A stretch of DNA of 64,000 nt from assembly GCA_016930535.1 (NCBI GenBank), contig JAFGGN010000071.1, forward strand, positions 1 to 64,000, given 5' to 3'. The notes under the pieces are model-generated. The model ran no database searches. It worked only from the letters and a program-made list of their open reading frames with translations, and had not been told where the DNA came from. Source of the stretch: a bacterium. Lineage in GTDB: Bacteria > Zhuqueibacterota > QNDG01 > JAFGCO01. Both the position numbers and the translations under genes were made by a program. Each line of letters begins with the position of its first letter. The stretch's first letter is position 1. Of the stretch, positions 19,632-29,563 are shown piece by piece.

Positions 19632-22600
19632 TTACTCCAGTCCGGTACTGGTGATGCGGAAATAATCGAACGAAACATCAAAGGGTGTATCGGGCTTGGT
19701 AGTATCCGGATCGAACCAGAAACTGTTTCTTTGGTTTCTGGTCAATGCACCATCACAAGCAATCAAACCGGTTCTGATATCCTTCAGCAATATGTCAGCG
19801 GTTCCAAGACGTCTAAATGCTTCACCTTCGAATGCATAAGAGGCTGTATAAATACTGCCCTTTTTCTCGAGTTTAAGAATAATTGGCTTGTCGACCGTCT
19901 TTACATCTCTCATATCCACAGTCGCAGCACTGTTTGAAAAACCGTTTTCCTCGATCATAAGTTCAATGGTCCCCGGCTGTGATGCTGCATCCGCCGACCT
20001 TCCGAATCTTCGTCTCTTGGTCACCGCTCGGAACATAAGTTTTACAAAATTATCGTCATCCTGATAAGCCAGAATACCCGCATTTTCCGGTTGGGAAGGA
20101 ATTCTCGAGCAAACCAGCTTTGTTTCAATAGTCCAATCGGTATTCGCACTCTGCAAAAGAACATTTCTGGCATTGTTGCCGGCCTCGGACACATCTCCGG
20201 CTTCACTCGTCACGGTCAGCCAGCCCTTTTTCTCTGAAAGGCTCACATGTGCCCGGTTTTTCCGTATCCATTCCCACTGTTTACCTATAGATGAACTGCC
20301 AAATTCATCACTCACCGCTCTGACATCGAAATTGACGTAATACCTGTTCATTTCGAGCGTAATATTGTCAATCAGGCTGATAACGGCCGTTCCGGGCACA
20401 CTCCCGGGCTGGGTGATATCCACCGTGATATCATTTCCTGACGCTGATGCTCCGACCACGGGAATTTTTGACGTGCCTTTTAATAGATAACTGTATGCTT
20501 TTACCTGCTTGTCAAAACCCGGAATATTTTTTCCGTTCACCGTAATGCCTGCGGGATTCAGATCGGGCATGACTTTCACAGGATAACTGTCGGATGCAGT
20601 TTTTCCGTCGACTGTCACATAGGCAAATATCGATGCAGCGCCCACACCATTGGCAGTCACTCTGCCGTTTGCATCGACAACAGCCACCGCAGGATTATTG
20701 CTTTTATAGATGACTTTTGCATCTTTGATATTAAAGAAACTGTCGTCTGACAGCGATGCAGTGACACTCGTCTGTGCCATATCTCCCGGTCTGAATACAA
20801 CCCGGCCGCATTCGGCGACCACAGTGTTCAACACCGGTTTGTACCTGCCGCTCATTTCCACTTCCAGCTGTCCCCTGATGTCCCTGGAAGAAGCACCGAC
20901 CTCGAAGATGATCCGGCCCTGATCAAATATGATCTTATCGTTGGTGGAATCCCAGAACCAGAGATCCGAACAATCGACCAGAATCGATACTGTTTTCGCC
21001 TGTCCCGCAGGTATGGTGACACGCTGGAATCCCTTCAATCGCTTGATCGGTCTCTGTAATGACACCGGACTCTCAGGCGTTCTCACATAGACCTGTATAA
21101 CTTCATCCCCATCCACATCTCCGGAATTTTTCACATCCACGCTGACGGTCACATAATCGTTCGGCGACACGTTCTTTTTATCGACGCTGAAATTATCAAA
21201 CTCAAATGAAGTATAGGACAATCCGTATCCGAACTCATAGGAAACATCTTCATCAAAGTACCAGTATGTCCGTCCGTTTTTCCCGGATCCGCCTCTCAGT
21301 GTGTAATCGTTGAAATCGGGAAGATCGCTCACGGATCGATGCCAGGTGACGTTCAGTTTTCCGCCGGGGTTGGCTTCCCCGAACAATATTTTGGCTATTG
21401 CTGTTCCCTGTGCCTGACCATTGTATCCGGTCCAGATGATGCCGGGGATATTCGGATCGTTTCTGAAGGATTCTACCTCCACCATGCCCATTGTCTGCAT
21501 CACGACAATGGTATTCGGATTCACGGCGGCCACGGCCTTGATCAGTTCGACCTGATTTCCCGGCAACGCCAATGAAAAACGGTCGGATTCTTCTCTTCCC
21601 GTACCCTGATCTGTACCGACAAAGACCACCGCGACATCGGCGGAAGCGGCCATATCAAGCGTTCCTTTATCGGTGACATCCGCTTCCGGTTCATGAAAAA
21701 CAAGATACAGGGTTTGCGGACCGGATAATCCCAGCGTGTTCAGTTTTGCCGGAACAACGACTGACCTTCCGAAGCCCCTGAACCCGCCGGCCTGATTGCC
21801 CTCAACAATTTGTGAGGCCAGGATATTGCCGGTCGCAGATCCGACTCTGACTTCGATCAATCCGCCGTTCACTGTCACGTTCATGCTGAACCTGATGGAA
21901 TCGAGGTCTGTGATATCGATATCGGCATAGGATGTCCAGTCCCCGTCTTTAATGCCCCTCACGGAGGATCTCCCGAACCTTGCCGAGGTAATCAGCCCTC
22001 TGGCCGCATCATTGTATCGGGTGGCATCATACTGCCTGACCGATCCGTCTGTACCGACGGTCGAAAAACCGATCAGTGTGAAGAAATCATTTCTTCTTTC
22101 GGTATTTCCGCCTGCACTGCAAACGACTTCCGTTTGAAGCTTGTTTTGGCCGATATAATTCCGGATGCCGTCCAGCGGTGTCACTTTCAGTGAAGGTTCC
22201 ACTTCTCCGGAATAATCCCCCAATTCCACACGTTCCGCCTGGGGTCCCAATACTGCTATTTTTCGGATGCGGTCCGCATCAAGGGGCAATGCTTTTTTAC
22301 CGGTTTTGGCCGCGACACTGTTTTTCAGCAGTACCGGCGTTTTCACGGCCATTTCAACGGCCAGGTCATTGTGAGACGGATCGTTGATCCTGTCAGAATT
22401 GATCCCCGCATAAGGAACGATGTTTTTCGGATCGAATTCACCGATCCGCATCCGGACCGTAAACATATTGACGAGAGCCCTGTCAATATCCCCTTCGGTA
22501 ATCAATCCCTGTTTCAGCGCTTCAAGCGCATGTGCCTGATACACACCGCCGCAATCCGTATCCACACCCGATTTCAATCCCATGGCCGCGGCCTCTTCAT

Positions 22601-23459
22601 TACTTTTCGCATAGTGATGACCGGACAGAATATCGGAAATTGCGCCGCAGTCGCCGGTGACGTATCCGTCCAGCCCATATGTTTTTCTGGCAACAGTATC
22701 CACATAAAATTTGCTGGCCGACATCGGCACGCCGTTCACCGCACTGTATGCTGTCATGATGGCCGGAAGGTTGTCATTTTCAATCAGTGTTCTGTAGGGC
22801 TGCAGGTAATATTCCCGGATATCCCTTTCATCCATATCAGCACTTCCGCTATGCCGGTTAAACTCCGTATTGTTCGCAAAATAATGTTTTCCGCAGGGTA
22901 CGGCTTTCAGATACACCGGATCATCCCCCATCAAGCCCCGTACAAAACCGCTCGCAATCTGTGAAACAAGAAAGGGATCCTCTCCGAAAGTTTCCGCCGT
23001 CCTGCCCCATCTCGGATCTCTGGCCGGTTCGACAACGGGAGACCAGTATGTCAGCGTGAATATGAGATCGTGATTGAATCCCCTGGCCTCATCCGCAATA
23101 ATGGACGTTTCACGCCTGATCAGATCCGGATCCCACGTGGCACCCGCTGCAACGCTGTTGGGGAACGAGGTAGCGGTCATTCCGCTGTTGTTGTTTCTGC
23201 CCAGAACGCCATGCAGGGCTTCACCCCAAACATCATACGCATTTACTCCCAGACGCGGAATAGGCGGCATGGTGTTGCCCAGCTGGCTCTGTTTCTCCTC
23301 GGGCGTCATTCTTGAAACCAGATCGGCCGCTCTCTCTTCAAATGAATAGGATGTGTTGAGATAAATCGGTTTCACGGCCTTTTTGCCGCGGGGCATAAAC
23401 GCCATGATGGTCAGGGAACCGAGTACGAAAATCATGATTCCGGTCACGTTTCTTTTCAT
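19632..23459 (-). CDS. Large multimodular GH3 beta-xylosidase-like enzyme (paralogue 1)
   Basis: 1275 residues from ATG 23459; the AGAGG site is 9 bases upstream of this codon, while the ATG at 23468 has no spacing, which decides the start. Modules in order: signal/anchor segment; GH3 barrel with VWGEALHGV and nucleophile Asp (about 270) in TGDCGAISD; GH3 second domain with a CBM6-like insert at about 490-600 (GDWTSYADIDI, LYLVFHE) and probable acid/base Glu in TGREESDR; fibronectin-III-like domain; a Big2-like domain at about 870-985; and a concanavalin-like sandwich (LLQSANTDWTIETKL, ILAYQDDDNFVKL) at about 1080-1275, of the kind found on GH43 xylosidases. Same layout as the gene at 24452, from which it is separated by one small propeller gene. 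Confidence 0.9.
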   Translation of the reverse strand: MKRNVTGIMIFVLGSLTIMAFMPRGKKAVKPIYLNTSYSFEERAADLVSRMTPEEKQSQLGNTMPPIPRLGVNAYDVWGEALHGVLGRNNNSGMTATSFPNSVAAGATWDPDLIRRETSIIADEARGFNHDLIFTLTYWSPVVEPARDPRWGRTAETFGEDPFLVSQIASGFVRGLMGDDPVYLKAVPCGKHYFANNTEFNRHSGSADMDERDIREYYLQPYRTLIENDNLPAIMTAYSAVNGVPMSASKFYVDTVARKTYGLDGYVTGDCGAISDILSGHHYAKSNEEAAAMGLKSGVDTDCGGVYQAHALEALKQGLITEGDIDRALVNMFTVRMRIGEFDPKNIVPYAGINSDRINDPSHNDLAVEMAVKTPVLLKNSVAAKTGKKALPLDADRIRKIAVLGPQAERVELGDYSGEVEPSLKVTPLDGIRNYIGQNKLQTEVVCSAGGNTERRNDFFTLIGFSTVGTDGSVRQYDATRYNDAARGLITSARFGRSSVRGIKDGDWTSYADIDITDLDSIRFSMNVTVNGGLIEVRVGSATGNILASQIVEGNQAGGFRGFGRSVVVPAKLNTLGLSGPQTLYLVFHEPEADVTDKGTLDMAASADVAVVFVGTDQGTGREESDRFSLALPGNQVELIKAVAAVNPNTIVVMQTMGMVEVESFRNDPNIPGIIWTGYNGQAQGTAIAKILFGEANPGGKLNVTWHRSVSDLPDFNDYTLRGGSGKNGRTYWYFDEDVSYEFGYGLSYTSFEFDNFSVDKKNVSPNDYVTVSVDVKNSGDVDGDEVIQVYVRTPESPVSLQRPIKRLKGFQRVTIPAGQAKTVSILVDCSDLWFWDSTNDKIIFDQGRIIFEVGASSRDIRGQLEVEMSGRYKPVLNTVVAECGRVVFRPGDMAQTSVTASLSDDSFFNIKDAKVIYKSNNPAVAVVDANGRVTANGVGAASIFAYVTVDGKTASDSYPVKVMPDLNPAGITVNGKNIPGFDKQVKAYSYLLKGTSKIPVVGASASGNDITVDITQPGSVPGTAVISLIDNITLEMNRYYVNFDVRAVSDEFGSSSIGKQWEWIRKNRAHVSLSEKKGWLTVTSEAGDVSEAGNNARNVLLQSANTDWTIETKLVCSRIPSQPENAGILAYQDDDNFVKLMFRAVTKRRRFGRSADAASQPGTIELMIEENGFSNSAATVDMRDVKTVDKPIILKLEKKGSIYTASYAFEGEAFRRLGTADILLKDIRTGLIACDGALTRNQRNSFWFDPDTTKPDTPFDVSFDYFRITSTGLE

Positions 23460-23509
23460 TGCAATCATCCTCTTTTATGTCCGAATGTATATCTCCTGAC
23501 GGGAGAAGT

Positions 23510-24439
23510 TTATAATCGCTGTACAAACACGGCATATTCGTCACCTGTAATCAACAGACAATTATCCGTACTGAGGACTGCATACAGATCCTTTTCTCCA
23601 ATTTTTAACCGTTTGCTGCATTTGGTACAATTGGATATACTGAATAATACACCGTCATCACACACCAGTATAAACTGGTCGCTGCCGGAATCATACGTGA
23701 TATCATTCGGCGCATCCGTCAGACAATCCGCCATGCCCTGTTCATCATGATAAACGGGAATCCGCTCCCCCCAGATGTTCCCCAGTGACGAGAACAATAT
23801 GGACGGAGAACCATCGTCGAATGTCCCGATAATGACGATGCGCTTCCCGGCCGCCAGAATTTTTTTAAATCTGGAGAACTTGTTGAACCCGGCGTATGCT
23901 TTATTATAGTCCGTGATTTCCCAGTGAATACCGTCCGGAGACCGGATGATCTCGCCCGCATCTGTGATCCCGATGAAAAAAGAAGAGGTCGCCGAAAGCG
24001 ATATGATGTTTCCTTCCGCATGGATCCGTATCATGTGCCAGGATCTGCCGTCTGTTGACAGCAGCACCGTTCCCGCATCGGCACCGGCAAGCAGGGCTCC
24101 GTTTTGAGCCGTGATACAATGGATATTCCTCTCGGTTGCGGGTTCCGTGTATTCAAAATGCATCCCGTCTTCGGAATAACCAATCGTGCCCTGATCTCCC
24201 GCAACAATCAACAGCTTGTCATCTGCGAAGGCGCAATTCAGCCCGGACCGGCCGGACCTGTCGACCGGTTCGCTTTCTCCGTATTCGGAGATCCGGTCGA
24301 TACGTCCGTCGGTTCCCACCGCATAAAACAGGTCCCGGAACCGTACGATATCGGTATACCCTTCGAAACGGCCGGATTCTGCCTGCAGCAAAGAAATAGA
24401 CAGGCAGAAAAGACCGGATATGATGGTTCTGTTTATCAT
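23510..24439 (-). CDS. Exported beta-propeller protein (BNR/YCF48-like repeats), function unknown
   Basis: 309 residues with a signal peptide (about 1-20). It is made of about six repeats in which a short strand ends in G.DG or S.DG followed by a hydrophobic-W/F turn (SEDGMHFEY, STDGRSWHMI, SPDGIHWEI), as in BNR/sialidase-like and photosystem-assembly-type propellers. I see no sialidase RIP motif or catalytic set. It sits between two paralogous GH3 genes, 12 bases after one and 50 before the other, without an obvious ribosome site, so translational coupling is likely. It might bind glycan or a partner enzyme; this is inference. Confidence 0.65.
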   Translation of the reverse strand: MINRTIISGLFCLSISLLQAESGRFEGYTDIVRFRDLFYAVGTDGRIDRISEYGESEPVDRSGRSGLNCAFADDKLLIVAGDQGTIGYSEDGMHFEYTEPATERNIHCITAQNGALLAGADAGTVLLSTDGRSWHMIRIHAEGNIISLSATSSFFIGITDAGEIIRSPDGIHWEITDYNKAYAGFNKFSRFKKILAAGKRIVIIGTFDDGSPSILFSSLGNIWGERIPVYHDEQGMADCLTDAPNDITYDSGSDQFILVCDDGVLFSISNCTKCSKRLKIGEKDLYAVLSTDNCLLITGDEYAVFVQRL

Positions 24440-24451
24440 GATAAAAGCTTG

Positions 24452-27400
24452 TTATTCAATCCCGCTGTTCTGAATATAAAAATAATCGGCAGACATCTCG
24501 AACGGGATATCCGGTGCCTCCGGCTGCTGATTTCCGCCCCGCATGCGCAGGAACCAGGCTATCCTTGGATCGGGAACCCCTTCGCAAACCATCAGACCCG
24601 CTTCGACATTTTTCAGCAACATAAGTGTGCTGCCCGCCGATTCGAATGTTCGACCGTCTGTCGAGTACAAGGCCGTGTACCGATCATTTTTCTTTTCCAG
24701 TTTAAACCAGAGGGCATTGTCCTCCCCGATGATGTCAGTCATATTGACGGATGCGATATTCTTCTGATTCCCGTTCGTTTCGGTAATGAAAAACACCGAA
24801 CCGTCCTGTCTGTCTCTGGACCGTCTGAATCCTCTGCCTCCGGCACCGTAAACCAGCTTCACATAATTGTCATCATCCTGGTATGCAAGGATGCCGCCGT
24901 GCTGTGAAAATCCGGACGGTTTTCTTGAAAATACCAGCTTCGATTCAACAACCCAGTCGGTATTGGCGCTTTGCAGCAGGATATTTTGAGCATTGTTGCC
25001 GTCTTCCTGTATGTCTCCTTCACCGGAGGTGATGGTCATAAATCCGGGTTTCTTCGACAGGCTCCATCCGGCGGGATGCTCTCTGATCCAGTGCCACTGT
25101 TTTCCCGGATCAGCGCCGTTGAATTCATCATCTTCTGACAGCATGCCGAAATTGATCGCGTACACGTTGGGTTCCATTGTAATCTTGTCGGTCAGCGTAA
25201 CAAGAGCGGTTCCGGGTACTTGTTCCGCCTGTTCGATACTGACCGAAATATCCGGACCGGAAGAAACGGCCCCGACTTCAGGAACGTTTAAGCCGGCCGG
25301 CAGGAGATAGCTGTAGGCATGGATGTCCGCAGTGAATCCGGCCGCGTCCCTGCCATCGACAGCGAGACTGACCGGTTTTAAATCCGGCATCACCTTGACC
25401 GGGAACACGGCCGATTCGGTTCTGCCGTCAATGGTCACCTGCGCCGAGATCGAGGCCACACCCGTTCCATTTGCCGTGATCCGGCCTTTCGCATCGACCG
25501 CTACGACTTCCTGATTGTTGCTAACATAGGCGATTTGTGCTTTTGTGATATCATAAAAGCTGTCATCCGTCATCGCGGTCGTGACGCTGGTTTGAGCACC
25601 TGCACCCCTTTTCATGACGGTGATACCGCAATCAGCCACGACCGTTTTAATATGCGGAGTCGGTTTTCCCATCATGACCGCAGCAACCGATCCCCTGATG
25701 TCTTTTGAAGAAGCGCCAATCTCAAATACATACTTCCCCTGGTCATACGTGATCCTGTTTTTTTCCATGTCCCAGAACCAGAGATCCGCACAATCAATGT
25801 CGATCCGCACGGTTTTGGTTTGCCCCGCCGGGATGGTCACGCGTCTGAATCCTTTCAATCTTTTAATGGGTCTTTGCAGTGATGCCGGACTTTCCGGAGT
25901 GGTCATGTAAATCTGCACGACTTCATCACCTTCGCATTTCCCCGTATTGGTTACATCCGCGCTGATAGTAATTTTATCCTTCGGCGTGATTTTGTTCTTA
26001 CTGATGGTGAAATTGCCGTATTCGAATGCTGTATAGGACAGACCGTAACCGAAATCATAGGACGCTTCCCCGTCGAAATACCAGTACGTGCGGCCGTTTT
26101 TATCAGGGCCGCCCCTGAGCGTGTAATCCGTGATTTCCGGAAGGTCGTTTACGGATTTGTACCAGGTTGCGTTCAGTTTTCCGCCCGGATTGACTTCGCC
26201 GAAAAGGATGTCTGCAATAGCCTGGCCCTGGGCCTGACCGTTATATCCTGTCCAGATGATTCCCGGAATGTTCTGAAGGTTTTTGAACGCTTCGACTTCA
26301 ACGCATCCCAGTGTCTGCATAACCACGATAGTATTCGGATTGGCTGCTGCAACCGCCCTGATCAGATCCGTCTGGTTTCCGGGCAACAGAATTGTGAGCC
26401 GGTCGGCTTCTTCGGTGGCCGTTTTTTCATCGGTTCCCACAAACACAATTGCAGCATCGGCGGTACCGGCCGCTGCCAGAATTTCTTCACCGATCGCTTC
26501 GTCAGGAGGTGCTTTATAAACCAGGTACAGCGTCTGCGGTTCGTTATATCCCAGTCTGTTGACTTTCACATTCATTATATTACCCGTCCCGTAAACACCC
26601 CCGGCCCGTCCGCCTGCTGCAACGGTCGCATTCAGGGTACCCAGCAGATTACCGTCCGGGGAACCGATTCTGACTTCAACCAGTCCTCCTTCGGTGGGGA
26701 TATTCAGACTGATTCCGATCGTGTCCACGTCGGTCAGGTCCATGTTGTCGTAGGCGGTCCATGAACCGTCGCTGATGGATCTCACCTGCTCTTCCTCCCC
26801 CATTCCGGAACCGACCGTGATGCCCCTTGATGCAGCGCTGAATCGGGTCGCATCGAATCTGGAGATGGTGCCGTCTGCCTTTCTCAATTCAAAACCGGCA
26901 ATATAGAGCAGATTGCTTTTATTGGCCGTATTCCCGCCCGAATAAACAAGGACCTCTGTCGAAAAGCCTTTCTCTGAAAGATATTCCTTGATTCCGGCTG
27001 CTGGAGAAATCAGGTTTTCCCTTGCCGGTCTTCCCGAATAGGGGCCCAGTTCAACTTCGTCGGCCTGGGGACCGATCAGGACAATTTTTCCCAATTCGGC
27101 CGGATTCAGGGGAAGGGCTTTTTTGTTTGTCTGGATGCATAACTCGTTTTTCAGCAGCACGGGTGTTTTTGTGGCAATTTCTCTTGCCAGTGCTTTATTG
27201 GCGGGCGAGCCGATCAAACTCTGTTCAGTCATGGAATACGGAACCTCTGCCGGAGGATCGAACTCGCCCAGTCTCATCCGGACAGTGAAAATATTCACCA
27301 GCGCCCTGTCGATATCGGAAATCGAAATCAGCCCCTGATTCAGTGCATCGATGGCGCTTCTCTGATATACACTGCCGCAATCGATATCGACTCCGGCCTT

Positions 27401-28291
27401 CAGTCCCCGGGCTGTCGCCTCTTCAGGTGTCTCGACATAGTGATGACCGGTATAAATGTCCTCGATGGCTGCACAGTCGCCGGTGATATAACCATTCAGA
27501 CCGTACGTTCTTCTTGCCAGTGTATCGAGGTAAAATTTGCTGGCCGAAGTGGGAACACCGTTGACCGCATTGTATGAGGACATGATGGACGGCAGGGCGT
27601 CCTTTTCAATAAGATCTTTATAGGGAAGCAGGTAGAACTCCCGCATATCCCGGCTGTCCATATTCGAACTGCCGACATGCCTGTCAAATTCACTGTTATT
27701 CGCAAAATAGTGCTTGCCGCAGGGAACACTTTTCAAATAGGACCGATCATGCCCCATCATCCCTCTGACAAAACCTCCCGCGATCTGCGACACCAGAAAA
27801 GGATCCTCTCCGTAAGATTCCCCGGTCCGTCCCCATCTGGGATCCCTGACAGGTTCGACGACCGGCGACCAATACGTCAGACCGGCAATGACCGGGGAAT
27901 TCAGGGCCCTGGCTTCATCTGAAATGGCGGCCGCTTCTCTTTCCATCAAATCCGGATCCCATGCCGCGCCCAGGGCGACACTGTTTGGGAATGAAGTCGG
28001 AGAAGCCGCGTCCGGGCTCATTCTGAATCCTCCCATCACGCCGTGCAGGGCTTCGTTCCAGACATTGAATGCATGGATACCCAGGCGGGGAACTGCCGGC
28101 ATCCCGTTGCCCAGCAGGCTTTGTTTTTCCTCGAGGGTCAGCCTTGAAACTAGATCGGCCGCCCTTTCCTGAAAAGAATAGGCCGTGTTCAGGTAAATCG
28201 GTTTTTTCACATTCTCACCGGCCGACAGAAAAGCCGTTATGATGAAAATGCAAAAAATCAAGAGAGAGGTCCCGGCAATTTTTATTTTCAT
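24452..28291 (-). CDS. Large multimodular GH3 beta-xylosidase-like enzyme (paralogue 2)
   Basis: 1279 residues, co-linear over its whole length with the protein encoded at 19632. It has a signal peptide, then a GH3 barrel with VWNEALHGV and nucleophile Asp272 in TGDCAAIED (the usual Gly after Cys is Ala here). The second domain holds a CBM6-like insert (GSWTAYDNMDL) and a probable acid/base in TATEEADR. A fibronectin-III-like domain, a Big2-like domain and a concanavalin-like C-terminal sandwich follow. Paired with its neighbour it looks like a tandem duplication that has diverged moderately. The ribosome site lies in the loop of a potential hairpin just before the ATG. Confidence 0.9.
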   Translation of the reverse strand: MKIKIAGTSLLIFCIFIITAFLSAGENVKKPIYLNTAYSFQERAADLVSRLTLEEKQSLLGNGMPAVPRLGIHAFNVWNEALHGVMGGFRMSPDAASPTSFPNSVALGAAWDPDLMEREAAAISDEARALNSPVIAGLTYWSPVVEPVRDPRWGRTGESYGEDPFLVSQIAGGFVRGMMGHDRSYLKSVPCGKHYFANNSEFDRHVGSSNMDSRDMREFYLLPYKDLIEKDALPSIMSSYNAVNGVPTSASKFYLDTLARRTYGLNGYITGDCAAIEDIYTGHHYVETPEEATARGLKAGVDIDCGSVYQRSAIDALNQGLISISDIDRALVNIFTVRMRLGEFDPPAEVPYSMTEQSLIGSPANKALAREIATKTPVLLKNELCIQTNKKALPLNPAELGKIVLIGPQADEVELGPYSGRPARENLISPAAGIKEYLSEKGFSTEVLVYSGGNTANKSNLLYIAGFELRKADGTISRFDATRFSAASRGITVGSGMGEEEQVRSISDGSWTAYDNMDLTDVDTIGISLNIPTEGGLVEVRIGSPDGNLLGTLNATVAAGGRAGGVYGTGNIMNVKVNRLGYNEPQTLYLVYKAPPDEAIGEEILAAAGTADAAIVFVGTDEKTATEEADRLTILLPGNQTDLIRAVAAANPNTIVVMQTLGCVEVEAFKNLQNIPGIIWTGYNGQAQGQAIADILFGEVNPGGKLNATWYKSVNDLPEITDYTLRGGPDKNGRTYWYFDGEASYDFGYGLSYTAFEYGNFTISKNKITPKDKITISADVTNTGKCEGDEVVQIYMTTPESPASLQRPIKRLKGFRRVTIPAGQTKTVRIDIDCADLWFWDMEKNRITYDQGKYVFEIGASSKDIRGSVAAVMMGKPTPHIKTVVADCGITVMKRGAGAQTSVTTAMTDDSFYDITKAQIAYVSNNQEVVAVDAKGRITANGTGVASISAQVTIDGRTESAVFPVKVMPDLKPVSLAVDGRDAAGFTADIHAYSYLLPAGLNVPEVGAVSSGPDISVSIEQAEQVPGTALVTLTDKITMEPNVYAINFGMLSEDDEFNGADPGKQWHWIREHPAGWSLSKKPGFMTITSGEGDIQEDGNNAQNILLQSANTDWVVESKLVFSRKPSGFSQHGGILAYQDDDNYVKLVYGAGGRGFRRSRDRQDGSVFFITETNGNQKNIASVNMTDIIGEDNALWFKLEKKNDRYTALYSTDGRTFESAGSTLMLLKNVEAGLMVCEGVPDPRIAWFLRMRGGNQQPEAPDIPFEMSADYFYIQNSGIE

Positions 28292-28292
28292 T

Positions 28293-28317
28293 ATACAAAA
28301 TCCCCTTCTTTTTGTAT
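28293..28317 (-). promoter_or_regulatory. Hairpin that holds the ribosome site of the GH3 gene in its loop
   Basis: Two perfect 8-base arms (28293-28300 and 28310-28317) flank a 9-base loop; the transcript loop contains AAGGGGA, the ribosome binding site. One base separates the hairpin from the ATG at 28291. The stem is AT-rich and so weak. It may present or mask the site. Seen in sequence; function inferred. Confidence 0.4.
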
Positions 28318-28343
28318 GCGGGAATTAATTTTCACATACATTC

Positions 28344-29507
<1,164 letters not shown>

Positions 29508-29563
29508 TTATTTCTTTAACGATCGAATTTATGCAATCCTGATTCAGTGCCGATAATCCGTCT

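Noticed and set aside
23461..23509. A hairpin before the first giant GH3 gene (TCTCC/GGAGA near 23491-23505)
   Set aside because: Only a 5-base stem, not distinguishable from chance.
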